Position numbers and translations under genes: made by a program. The notes under the pieces are model-generated. The model was given only the letters and a program-made list of their open reading frames with translations, was not told the DNA's origin and did no database searches. Shown one piece after another: positions 24,928 to 32,353 of a stretch of DNA of 37,759 nt. Source of the stretch: Halorubrum sp. SD626R (GTDB lineage Archaea; Halobacteriota; Halobacteria; Halobacteriales; Haloferacaceae); contig NZ_CVRT01000141.1 in NCBI RefSeq assembly GCF_001261915.1, positions 1 through 37,759 of the forward strand. Direction: 5' to 3'. Position 1 is the stretch's first letter; each line of letters begins with the position of its first letter.

Positions 24928-25263
24928 CTACTTCGACGAGAGGTCGCGCCACACGTCGTCGAGCCGGTTCTTCACCGCGGAGCGCTCTTCGACCTCCACC
25001 GTGAGCCCGTCGCGGAAGTCGACCTCGACGCCGTCGACCTTCCGGCGGTACACCTTCACGCGGCGGTGCTCGTCCGAGAGCGGCCGGTCGTGGAGTTCGA
25101 GGAGGTCGGCCTCCTCCAGCTCGTTGATCCGGCGGTAACACGTCGCGATCGGAACGTCGAGCTCGTCGCTCAGGTCCTGCGCGGACATCGCGTCGCCGGT
25201 CGCCGTCAGGATGTCCGTGTTGTACTTGTTCCCGAGCACCGTGATCAGGTTATCCCCCACCAT
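24928..25263 (-). CDS. Winged-helix transcription regulator in the archaellum regulatory block
   Basis: 111 residues. The first half is a winged helix-turn-helix: ITVLGNKYNTDILTATGD, then LSDELDVPIATCYRRINELEEADLLEL as the DNA-reading part. The second half (RRVKVYRRKVDGVEVDFRDG) is a beta-rich domain with a terminal helix. The location next to a KaiC-like ATPase and less than 1 kb before the archaellin makes it a candidate regulator of archaellum genes, in the way EarA works in other Euryarchaeota. Sequence similarity to EarA cannot be judged here. A TATA-like element (25290-25299) is about 32 nt upstream. It is divergent from the membrane protein at 25450. Confidence 0.85.
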   Translation of the reverse strand: MVGDNLITVLGNKYNTDILTATGDAMSAQDLSDELDVPIATCYRRINELEEADLLELHDRPLSDEHRRVKVYRRKVDGVEVDFRDGLTVEVEERSAVKNRLDDVWRDLSSK

Positions 25264-25289
25264 TCACGTTATCGCTGTTGATTTTTACA

Positions 25290-25299
25290 GCTTAAAAGG
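25290..25299 (-). promoter_or_regulatory. TATA-like element for the 24928-25263 regulator
   Basis: CCTTTTAAG on the minus strand, about 32 nt before the ATG at 25263. Confidence 0.4.
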
Positions 25300-25417
25300 G
25301 TACCGGTGGGCGCGAGCACCGCGGACGCGGGATGGAGCGGGCGACGAGGAGCGAGCGGCCGTCGGCGGCGCCGCGAGCGGAAGGTGGGATGTTATCGCCG
25401 GTGATAGCCGCCACCGT

Positions 25418-25426
25418 GGGTTTATG
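25418..25426 (+). promoter_or_regulatory. TATA element for the 25450-25788 gene
   Basis: GGGTTTATG is centred about 28 nt before the ATG at 25450. It supports this start over the upstream in-frame GTG at 25426. Confidence 0.5.
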
Positions 25427-25449
25427 TGTCGACTCCGAGGAGGGCGGGC

Positions 25450-25788
25450 ATGGAGCTCATCGAGGGGTTGTATCTCGTGACGACCACCGTGTTGGCGGGC
25501 GCGAGCGCGACGCTGCTGGCGTTCGCGGTCGCGGCGTATCGGTCGTCGGGCCGCACCGCGATGGCGTACCTGGCCGTCGGCTTCGGACTCGTCGTCGTCG
25601 CCGCCGTCGCGACGCCGGTCGCCGCCTTTCAGACGTCGTTCGCGAACGCGCAGGCGCTGCTTCTGATCAACACCGGGCTGGTGGCCGCGTCGATGGCGCT
25701 CGTCGCCGGGAGCCTCGCCGTCTACGAGCCGGGCACGCGGGAGCTGGTGATCCCGGAGTCGGAGCTCACGCGGATTCAGGACCGATAG
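25450..25788 (+). CDS. Small membrane protein (DUF7521-like)
   Basis: 112 residues with three membrane helices (about 6-28, 36-58, 65-88) and a charged C-terminal tail (LVIPESELTRIQDR). The pattern around LLAFAVAAYRSSGRTAMAYLAVGF resembles the segment LLAVLAAVWLDNYREFGSTL of the protein at 20758-21057, so I take the two as members of one family. It is divergent from the winged-helix gene at 24928-25263. By analogy with the coupled pair 4 kb upstream, regulator and membrane protein may work together. Confidence 0.7.
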   Translation: MELIEGLYLVTTTVLAGASATLLAFAVAAYRSSGRTAMAYLAVGFGLVVVAAVATPVAAFQTSFANAQALLLINTGLVAASMALVAGSLAVYEPGTRELVIPESELTRIQDR

Positions 25789-25979
25789 CGACCCGCGCCG
25801 TCAGCGAGGCACGACACGGAGGAGCGCGGCGTCGACGGCGCGGATCCGTTCTCACATCGTCCCATCGTAAGCACGGAGAGAATAGAGTAGCCACGGCACC
25901 CGCGCGATCCGGTTCGGGAATCGTCGGCGGATCGCCCGGCATCGGGACGCACACTCGCTGCAGCCCAGATATCGGATTC

Positions 25980-26096
25980 GATAACCGGATCGAGAAGTCG
26001 TTGATAATTGCAGAAATTATTTTCGTGAAATTAATCCGATAATCGCATGACTGCAGTGGTTTATCAGGTTGGATAATCGGCGCGAAGTCTTTAATA
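25980..26096 (+). promoter_or_regulatory. Archaellin control region: four GATAAYYG words and a TATA element
   Basis: The 372-nt gap 25789-26160 is AT-rich in its second half. GATAACCG (25980), GATAATTG (26003), GATAATCG (26038) and GATAATCG (26072) form direct repeats spaced 23, 35 and 34 nt, ending just before the TATA-like TCTTTAATA (26088-26096). Transcription would start near 26120, leaving a leader of about 40 nt with a small GCCCGCCGGGC palindrome, unlike the leaderless genes around it. The first half of the gap (25789-25970) shows nothing recognisable. Confidence 0.5.
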
Positions 26097-26160
26097 GGGA
26101 AATCCCACTCCGTATTGGTAACGCCCGCCGGGCAGGCCGGGGGCCGACGGAAAACAACCA

Positions 26161-26727
26161 ATGTTCGAAAACATACTCGACGAGGAAGAGCGCGGGCAAG
26201 TGGGGATCGGGACCCTCATCGTGTTCATCGCGATGGTGCTGGTGGCGGCGATCGCCGCCGGCGTCCTGATCAACACGGCCGGCTTCCTTCAGACGCAGGC
26301 GGAGGCAACGGGCGAAGAAGCATCATCACAGGTTGGCGACCGGATCGAAGTCCAGAGTGCGGCCGGTGTGACTATTAGTAATCAAAGCGTCTCCGAAGTC
26401 AATGTTACTGTTTCGAAGTCACCCGGTGCGAACAACATCGATCTAGAAGAGGTCACCTACGAGGCAGTAACTAATAGTAACGTTAATCAGGCTGTTCTCA
26501 ATAACAGCGACATATCCGCTCTCACTGCTGAGTCAAGTGGCAACAATGTAATCACTGATCAAAGTGATCGGTATATCATCACGTTTGATGCTGATGCTGA
26601 CTTCGGTAGCGATCTCGGGGGCGGCGATCGTGTGACGCTCACGTTCACTACAGCCTCTGGCGCATCTACCGTGGAAGAGCTCCGTGTGCCTGACTCGCTG
26701 GTTGATCGTAGTGCTGTGTCGCTGTAA
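26161..26727 (+). CDS. arlA: Archaellin (archaellum filament protein)
   Basis: 188-residue major filament subunit. The N-terminus has a class III signal peptide: acidic leader ILDEEER, with cleavage by the prepilin peptidase expected between Arg11 and Gly12, then [20 protein letters not shown], the conserved filament-core helix. Three N-glycosylation sequons are seen (Asn74, Asn81, Asn114). It is short for the family and the only archaellin in the cluster; many haloarchaea have two or more. From about base 26320 onward GC content drops and codons such as AGT, ACT and AAT become common, unlike the first 150 nt and the neighbours. The outer domain was therefore probably exchanged by recombination. 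The gene is set apart from the che/arl genes by its own promoter. Confidence 0.95.
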   Translation: MFENILDEEERGQVGIGTLIVFIAMVLVAAIAAGVLINTAGFLQTQAEATGEEASSQVGDRIEVQSAAGVTISNQSVSEVNVTVSKSPGANNIDLEEVTYEAVTNSNVNQAVLNNSDISALTAESSGNNVITDQSDRYIITFDADADFGSDLGGGDRVTLTFTTASGASTVEELRVPDSLVDRSAVSL

Positions 26728-26753
26728 CGAGCAGTAAGCAGTAGCAAGCTCCT

Positions 26754-26769
26754 GGCGGATCCTTCCGCC
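26754..26769 (+). terminator. Possible terminator hairpin after the archaellin gene
   Basis: GGCGGA-TCCT-TCCGCC forms a 6-bp stem 27 nt after the archaellin stop, followed after 9 nt by the T-rich CTATTTTC, which also serves as the TATA-like element of the next gene. Confidence 0.35.
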
Positions 26770-26806
26770 CGGAACACCTATTTTCTCGCGCGACCACGGC
26801 TACGCC

Positions 26807-27466
26807 ATGAGCGACCGCGACGCACCGGCGGCCGACCCGGACGCCCCGCCGGCCGACCCCGACGAGCTCGACTTCACCGACGACGAGAGCGTCGTCGAGA
26901 TCGGGGACAGCCGGTACGTCGTCGGGACGAACGGGCGTCCCAACATTCGCCGGGCGCAGCCGGACCAGCGTCCCGGGGACGAGACGGGGTTCACGGCCGC
27001 GGACCCGGAGAGCGCGGCCGAGCGGCGACCGCCGGATCCGGGGCGCGGTCAGAGAGGCGCGGCGGGCGGCGGTGGCGCGAGCCCTCCGCAGGACGACCGC
27101 GGCCCATCACAGGTCGACCGGCAGGCGGTGAGCCGGTGGCTGGCGAACTCCTTCGACGGCGACGGGTTCGCCTACGGGATCGACGCGACGCTCCACGCCG
27201 ACGGCGACACCAGTCGCCAGCGGATGGTGTCGAACGACGTGACGGCGACGTTCGACTCGCTCGTGACGTGGTTCGCGTCGAACGCGGGCCCGAGCTCGCC
27301 GACGCCGGAGGCGCTCGGGCTGCTGCTCGTCGCGAGCGAGACGACGGTCGACGTGCCCCCGGTGGCGATCAAGCGGTTCGCCGCGAGCCAGGGACTCACG
27401 GCGAGCGACAGTATCGGTGACCTCGTCCGCGCCGCGGAGGAGGCGGGCGGGTTCCGGATCGAGTGA
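26807..27466 (+). CDS. Archaellum-cluster protein of unknown function
   Basis: 219 residues. The first half is disordered, rich in Asp, Pro and Gly, with a short conserved-looking piece SVVEIGDSRYVVGTNGRPN at about 29-47. The second half (about 105-219) is a compact helical domain (VSRWLANSFDGDGFAYGIDA, GLLLVASETTVDVPPVAIKRF). I recognise it only as a protein that often accompanies haloarchaeal archaellum genes. The ATG at 26807 has a TATA-like CTATTTTC about 26 nt upstream. No membrane segment or signal peptide is seen, so it is cytoplasmic; a role in motility is inferred from place alone. Confidence 0.7.
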   Translation: MSDRDAPAADPDAPPADPDELDFTDDESVVEIGDSRYVVGTNGRPNIRRAQPDQRPGDETGFTAADPESAAERRPPDPGRGQRGAAGGGGASPPQDDRGPSQVDRQAVSRWLANSFDGDGFAYGIDATLHADGDTSRQRMVSNDVTATFDSLVTWFASNAGPSSPTPEALGLLLVASETTVDVPPVAIKRFAASQGLTASDSIGDLVRAAEEAGGFRIE

Positions 27467-27480
27467 GGCGGAGCCCGTCG

Positions 27481-27948
27481 TTACAAGAGGAACAGCAGCG
27501 CCGCGCCGATCAGGACGAGCACCGCGTACAGCCCGGCCATCACCTCGCGTTTCAGCGGGCTCCCGAGCGGCTCCGCCGTCAGGCGGCGGACCGGCGGGAG
27601 GATCGCGATCCCGCCGAGAATGAGGGGGAACGCACCGATCTGCGGGACGAGCGTGAGCGCGACGACGACCGTCCCGTACCCGGCGACGTAACAGCCCCGC
27701 CGCCAGAGCTGTTCCCTGTCGGTGAGCTCCTCGGTCGAGAGGAAGCCGTCGCCGTCGTCGCCGGCGGATCCATCGCCGAATCCGTCCCCGCCCCCGCCCG
27801 AGTCGCCGGCGATCTGCTGTGCCTGTCGCTGCACGTACTCGTCGAGCTCCTCGGCGGCCGCCTCGGTCTGGGGGGCGCCGCAGTCGACGCAGTAGCTGGC
27901 CTCGTCGTCGATCGACGACTCGCACCGGGGACAGGTCTTCATCCTCAT
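27481..27948 (-). CDS. Zinc-ribbon membrane protein
   Basis: 155 residues. A zinc ribbon at the N-terminus uses Cys6, Cys9, Cys20 and Cys23 (CPRCESS and YCVDCGAP). A glycine/aspartate-rich linker follows (45-68), then about three membrane helices (near 87-104, 106-120, 137-155). No catalytic motif is seen. It lies between plus-strand motility genes but on the opposite strand. A TATA-like GTTAAGA lies about 26 nt before the ATG at 27948; the ATG at 27942 is an alternative. The function is unknown; such proteins are common in haloarchaea. Confidence 0.75.
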   Translation of the reverse strand: MRMKTCPRCESSIDDEASYCVDCGAPQTEAAAEELDEYVQRQAQQIAGDSGGGGDGFGDGSAGDDGDGFLSTEELTDREQLWRRGCYVAGYGTVVVALTLVPQIGAFPLILGGIAILPPVRRLTAEPLGSPLKREVMAGLYAVLVLIGAALLFLL

Positions 27949-28208
27949 GGGAACCGGACCGCGGTCGGTCTTAACTCTTCGGGGCTCGGCCGGCGGTCGA
28001 ACACCGTTGCCGTCGGTCGATTCTGTCCGAGTCGGGTCGCGACAACCGACCCGAGTTCTCCGAAACGATAATCCGGTGCGGGCGTTGGAGTCGCCGGCCG
28101 CCCTCGCGGTTCCCCGTTCGTCGCTCGGCGTCGCGGGCGAGTCCGTTCTCAGTGCTGAGAACCGCGGGGGAGCCGTTAAGTGACCGCTGACCCGCCTTCG
28201 AGACAACC

Positions 28209-28565
28209 ATGGCAACGCGCGTGCTCATCGCGGACGACTCGGAGTTCATGCGGAACCTCCTCCGGGAGATACTGGAGGGGGAGTTCGAGATCGTCGGCGA
28301 GGCCGAAAACGGCGTGGAGGCGGTTAACATGTACGAGGAGCACGGCCCCGACCTCGTGATGATGGACATCGTCATGCCGATCCGCGACGGGATCGAGGCG
28401 ACGACGGAGATCCTCGAAGAGAACCCGGGAGCGACGGTGATCATGTGTACCAGCGTCGGCCAGGAGGAGAAGATGAAGGCCGCCATCAAGGCCGGCGCGG
28501 AGGGGTACATCACGAAGCCGTTCCAGAAGCCGAACGTGCTCGACGCCATCGGATCGGCGGTATAA
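28209..28565 (+). CDS. cheY: Chemotaxis response regulator CheY
   Basis: 118-residue stand-alone receiver domain. Acidic pocket Asp9/Asp10, phospho-acceptor Asp53 in MMDIVMP, Thr81 in MCTSVG and Lys103 in YITKPF are all present. Phosphorylated by CheA (not in the window), archaeal CheY acts on the archaellum motor through the adaptor CheF and the ArlCDE proteins. The stop overlaps the cheC start by one base (TAATG). A TATA-like CGTTAAGTG lies about 30 nt upstream, so cheY opens the cheY-cheC-cheD transcript. Confidence 0.96.
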   Translation: MATRVLIADDSEFMRNLLREILEGEFEIVGEAENGVEAVNMYEEHGPDLVMMDIVMPIRDGIEATTEILEENPGATVIMCTSVGQEEKMKAAIKAGAEGYITKPFQKPNVLDAIGSAV

Positions 28566-29770
28566 TGCGGGTCGACGTCCGGGCGCTCGGCGCGTGCAAC
28601 CGCTTGGCGGAGCGCGGGGCCGAGCAGGCCGCCGGCGCGCTCTCGGACCTCACGGGGACCGACCTCGCGGTGGAGGTCACGGGCGCGAGCGTCGCCAGCG
28701 GCGAGGACCTCGCCGAGGCGTTCGCGGGCCGCGAGTCGATCGGCGTGAGCGTCGGGCTCCGCGGCGGGCTGGAGGGCGAGGCGGTGCTCGCGTTCGACGC
28801 CGCCAACGTCGACGCGCTGCTCTCGCTGTTACCCGGCGGCGCGTCGATGGAGCGCAGCGCGGTGACCGAGGTCGGTAACATCGCGCTCGGCGGCTTCCTC
28901 GACGGCTGGGCGAACTACCTCGGGAAGGCGATCGACATGTCGCCGCCGCGGTACTTCGAGGCCGACGGCGCCGCCGTCCTCCCCGACGGGGCGCTCGCCG
29001 GCGACGGCGTCTTCCTCTTCGAGAGCCGGCTGGACGCGACGACGACCGACCTCGACTTCTCCATCTACATGCTGCCGGACTCCGGGCCGTTCCGCGACCT
29101 CGTCGTCGGGAAGACGGCGCCGGCCGCGACCGCGGGGGCGGAGGCGGCTGCCGGAGGCGGGGACGCCGCCGGGGGTAGCACCGCGGTCCCGTACGAGTCG
29201 CTGTCGACGTTCGCGTCGCTAGCGAAGCGGGGGTCGGCGAACGCCGCCGACAACATCTCGATGATGACCGGGCTCGACACGACCGTCGACGTGAGTCGGC
29301 TGCGGTTCGTCCCGCTCGCCGACGTGCCCGCGGAGGTCGGCGTCGAGCCGCACGCGGGCACCGTCTTCGAGCTCCAAGGAGAACCGAGCGGCTATCTCGC
29401 GATCCTCTTCGAGGAGGAGTCGGCGGCGGCGATCGCGGAGTCGATGCTCCCGAGCGAGCCGGACGAGCCGCTCGGGGGGATGGCGGAGAACGCGCTCTGC
29501 GAGCTCGGCAACGTGATGACGAGCGGGTTCATCGACGGCTGGGCGAACGTGCTCGGCACCTCGATCACCCACTCGCCGCCGGAGTTCGTCCACGACATCG
29601 GCTCGGCGACCATCAGCCCGCTGGTCGCCAAGCTGAGCCGCCGGCAGGACTACGGGTTCGTGATCGACGCCGCGATCCAGACGGAGGGCCTCCAGGCGCG
29701 GTGCGACGTGTACGCGCTCCCGGACGAGCGCGAACTGGCGCGGGCCCTCGACCGCCTCTCGGAGACGTGA
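28565..29770 (+). CDS. cheC: CheC-type CheY-phosphatase/adaptation protein, two CheC domains
   Basis: 401 residues with two CheC domains joined by an Ala/Gly linker (about 185-205). CheC proteins remove phosphate from CheY and bind CheD. Domain 1 has the active-site pattern S-x3-E-x2-N-x22-P (Ser98, Glu102, Asn105). Domain 2 has Glu313 and Asn316 in CELGNVMTSGFIDGW and the downstream proline, but Asn309 where Asp/Ser is usual. The tandem form is known in haloarchaea. The start at 28565 is set by the TAATG overlap with cheY. A four-base GTGA overlap couples it to cheD. Confidence 0.92.
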   Translation: MRVDVRALGACNRLAERGAEQAAGALSDLTGTDLAVEVTGASVASGEDLAEAFAGRESIGVSVGLRGGLEGEAVLAFDAANVDALLSLLPGGASMERSAVTEVGNIALGGFLDGWANYLGKAIDMSPPRYFEADGAAVLPDGALAGDGVFLFESRLDATTTDLDFSIYMLPDSGPFRDLVVGKTAPAATAGAEAAAGGGDAAGGSTAVPYESLSTFASLAKRGSANAADNISMMTGLDTTVDVSRLRFVPLADVPAEVGVEPHAGTVFELQGEPSGYLAILFEEESAAAIAESMLPSEPDEPLGGMAENALCELGNVMTSGFIDGWANVLGTSITHSPPEFVHDIGSATISPLVAKLSRRQDYGFVIDAAIQTEGLQARCDVYALPDERELARALDRLSET

Positions 29771-30339
29771 GCCACCCTTCGTCGTCCCGCGGCCGCGGGT
29801 CGCGGGACCGCGACGACGGCGGCGGCGACGGGTATCGCGAGGCGAGCGGGACCGGACGCGGGGACGCCGCCGAGCGCCGGATCAAGGTCGGCGTCGGCGA
29901 ACTGGCCGTCGCGACCGACGGGGAGACGCTGACGACGAGCGGGCTCGGCTCCTGCGTCGCGGTCGCGCTCGTCGACGAGCGGGCGGGCGTCCGCGGACTC
30001 CTCCACGCGATGTTACCGACGAGCGACGAGGAGCGGACGGCCGCCGCCCGCCGGGGGAAGTACGTCGACGCGGGTATCGACGCGCTCGTCGACGACCTCG
30101 TCGCGGCCGGCGCGGCGCCCGACCGGCTGGAGGCGCGCGTCGCCGGCGGCGCCGAGATGCTCGACCTCACCGACGCCGTCGGCCCGCGGAACGTCGAGCG
30201 GGCCGAGCGCCGCCTCGCCTCGGCGGGCGTCCCCATCGTCGCCAGCGACGTCGGCGACGGCGTCGGTCGCACCGTCCGGTTCGGGCGGGACGGCGGGCTC
30301 GTCGTCCGGGCGGCCGACGGGTTCGAGCGCACCCTCTGA
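29767..30339 (+). CDS. cheD: Chemoreceptor glutamine deamidase CheD
   Basis: 190 residues. CheD deamidates glutamines of chemoreceptors and binds CheC. The core begins around residue 39 (RIKVGVGELAVA). The catalytic Cys63 is in TSGLGSCVAVALVD and His80 in RGLLHAMLP. The first ~37 residues are disordered (Arg/Gly/Asp-rich), an unusual N-terminal extension; a start near the core would need a non-ATG codon. GTG at 29767 is chosen because it overlaps the cheC stop (GTGA) in the same style as the rest of the operon. The order cheY-cheC-cheD keeps the interacting proteins together. Confidence 0.92.
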   Translation: MSHPSSSRGRGSRDRDDGGGDGYREASGTGRGDAAERRIKVGVGELAVATDGETLTTSGLGSCVAVALVDERAGVRGLLHAMLPTSDEERTAAARRGKYVDAGIDALVDDLVAAGAAPDRLEARVAGGAEMLDLTDAVGPRNVERAERRLASAGVPIVASDVGDGVGRTVRFGRDGGLVVRAADGFERTL

Positions 30340-30366
30340 GCGGCGCCCCGCGGCGTGCGCTCTCCG

Positions 30367-30409
30367 CCCCGCACGAGCGGGGGGCGCGCCCGCCGTCGGG
30401 GAGCGCGCC
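30367..30409 (+). terminator. Possible terminator region between cheD and arlCE
   Basis: Two hairpins in series: CCCCGC-ACGA-GCGGGG (30367-30382) and GGCGCGC/GCGCGCC (30383-30389 with 30403-30409), followed by GTCTTCTC. A TATA-like GATATTTTG (30424-30432) downstream suggests that arlCE starts a new transcript. Confidence 0.35.
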
Positions 30410-30472
30410 GTCTTCTCACTGATGATATTTTGAGGGGTGAATTGAAGTGTGTTCTGCGGGTCGTACTCGGTA

Positions 30473-32353
30473 ATGGGCCTCGAACTACCGGTGTGGGGAG
30501 CTCCAACGGCCGCCTGGACAGTCGCCACGCTGGGGCTCGTCGGTGCGAGCGTCCTCGACCGCTTCCTCGACGACGACGGCTCCGACGACGACTCCGGGGG
30601 CGCGGGCGGCGACGACGATCCCTTCGGCGGCGGGATGAGCGGCGGCGGAGGGATGGGCGGTGGCGGGATGGACGGCGGCGGCGACGGCTTCGACGACTTC
30701 GACGGGATGGACGACTTCGACGGGATGGACGACTTCGACGACGGCGGTGGCGGCGGCGCCGCCGGCGCCGACACCGACGAGCTGGAGAAGCGGCTCGACG
30801 ACCTGGAGAACGAGGTCGCCTCGCTCTCCTCGACGGTGTCCACGGTCCGGTCGGAGAACGAGGAGATCTCGGCCGCGGTCGACGACATCGAGGAGGACGT
30901 CCGGAACCTGCTCGACATCTACGAGATGGTCACTCGCGGGATCAACCCCTTCGTCGACGACTCCAGCGGCTTCGATAGCGTCAACGGCGGCGGCGAGGGA
31001 TCCTTCGGGCTCTTCGACGGCGAGGAGGAAGCGGAGGAGGCCGACGGGCTCGACGAGGACGTCGCGAGCGCCGACGCCGACGGCTTCTTCGACGATGAGA
31101 TGCTCGACGACGAGTTCGACGACGGGGACGACGAGTTCGGCGAGCTGGACGGGGAACCGGACGACGACCACACGGACGACGGCGACTCCGCCGACGCCGC
31201 GTCCGAGACCGCGGCGGCGGACGAGGGAGACGACATGAACGACGACGGAAAGAGCTTCAGCGAACTGAAAGAGGAGTACGACGCCGGGGAGGCCGACTGG
31301 GCCGACGAGGAGGGGGGCGACGGCGACGCCGGCGCTCCCGCGGACGGGGACCCGTTCGACGACGGGGACGACTCGTTCGACGACGACCTCGGCGACGAGA
31401 CGGACCCCTTCGACGACGGTCTCGGCGACGACGTCGAGTCGTTCGACGAGGGGGCGGACGGCTTCGAGGAGGAGCCCGCGGGCGACGCCGACCCCGCGAC
31501 GAACGGCCACGGGCCGGAGCCCGAACCGGAACCCGAGCCCGAACCGGAACCCGAGCCCGAACCGGAGCCGGCGGCGGGCCGCACGCGCGGCCCGCGCCCC
31601 GGTGGCGACCCGGCCGAGGCGAACGGCGACGGCTTCGAATACGTCGGCGAGGACGACCTCTCCGGGGGGCGCGGGAAGCCGTACCTCACGGAGCTCCCCG
31701 GCGACTACGTCGGCGACCTCCTCGTGATGGAGTGGCTGGAGTTCCTCGTCTCCGAGAGCGACGTCACCGACGCGGTCCGCGCGATCAACTACTACGAGCG
31801 CATCGAGTGGGTCGGCCCCGAGGCCGCGGCGCGGCTCCGCGACTTCCTCTCCGGGTTCGGCACGATCGACCGCAACCTCGTCGACCGGCCGGGGACCGAC
31901 CGGCTGGTCCGCGAGCACCACACGCGCAGCCTCCGGTACGTGACCCAGCTCAACGGGACGAGCGGCCACCTCCTCCTGCTCGACCGGTGGGACGACCTCG
32001 CCGGCGGCTCGCTGGTCGGCGGCGGCCCGCCGCCGGTCGGCGGACGCGACCGCGGTCGAGGCCGCGGCCGACGCGAGGACCGCGGTGGCCGGCAACGCGG
32101 CGAGCGCGACGGGCGCCGGCGCGACGACCCCGCGGAGCCCCGAGCGAACGGCCACGCCGACGCGGGACGGCGCGACGAGCGGTCCGGACGCGACGAGGGG
32201 CGGGCGAACCGCGACGAGGGACGAGCGAACCGCGGTGGCGACCGACCAGAGGGACGCGATCGGAACGGCGGCTCCCCGCGACCCATGAACGACCCGAACC
32301 CGCGTTCCGACCGCGTCGACCCGGCCGACGGAGGGTGGGGCGATGGGCGTTAG
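30473..32353 (+). CDS. arlCE: Archaellum switch protein, ArlC/ArlE fusion with acidic linker and Arg/Gly-rich tail
   Basis: 626 residues. Archaeal ArlCDE proteins form the ring that receives CheY signals and drives switching. The N-terminus (MGLELPVWGAPTAAWTVATL) contains a membrane-like helix. A Gly/Asp-rich stretch and a coiled coil (about 104-150, LEKRLDDLENEVASLSSTVS) form the FlaC-like part, followed by a long acidic linker with an (EP)9 run. The FlaD/E domain is at about 403-520 (YLTELPGDYVGDLLVMEWLE, INYYERIEWVG). The last ~100 residues are Arg/Gly/Asp-rich, basic and unlike other haloarchaeal proteins. Its end overlaps arlF by 11 bases. The ATG at 30473 is preferred to the GTG at 30449 because a leader of ~20 nt then follows the TATA-like word. 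Confidence 0.9.
   Translation: MGLELPVWGAPTAAWTVATLGLVGASVLDRFLDDDGSDDDSGGAGGDDDPFGGGMSGGGGMGGGGMDGGGDGFDDFDGMDDFDGMDDFDDGGGGGAAGADTDELEKRLDDLENEVASLSSTVSTVRSENEEISAAVDDIEEDVRNLLDIYEMVTRGINPFVDDSSGFDSVNGGGEGSFGLFDGEEEAEEADGLDEDVASADADGFFDDEMLDDEFDDGDDEFGELDGEPDDDHTDDGDSADAASETAAADEGDDMNDDGKSFSELKEEYDAGEADWADEEGGDGDAGAPADGDPFDDGDDSFDDDLGDETDPFDDGLGDDVESFDEGADGFEEEPAGDADPATNGHGPEPEPEPEPEPEPEPEPEPAAGRTRGPRPGGDPAEANGDGFEYVGEDDLSGGRGKPYLTELPGDYVGDLLVMEWLEFLVSESDVTDAVRAINYYERIEWVGPEAAARLRDFLSGFGTIDRNLVDRPGTDRLVREHHTRSLRYVTQLNGTSGHLLLLDRWDDLAGGSLVGGGPPPVGGRDRGRGRGRREDRGGRQRGERDGRRRDDPAEPRANGHADAGRRDERSGRDEGRANRDEGRANRGGDRPEGRDRNGGSPRPMNDPNPRSDRVDPADGGWGDGR
31517..31570 (+). repeat. In-frame 18-bp tandem repeat coding Glu-Pro run in arlCE
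   Basis: Three units of 18 bp (GAGCCCGAACCGGAACCC and variants) code nine Glu-Pro pairs in the linker before the FlaD/E domain. Slippage would change the linker by six residues without a frameshift. Confidence 0.8.

Noticed and set aside
24928..25263. Calling this regulator EarA outright
   Set aside because: Only the position near the archaellin and a generic winged-helix fold support it; sequence similarity cannot be established here.
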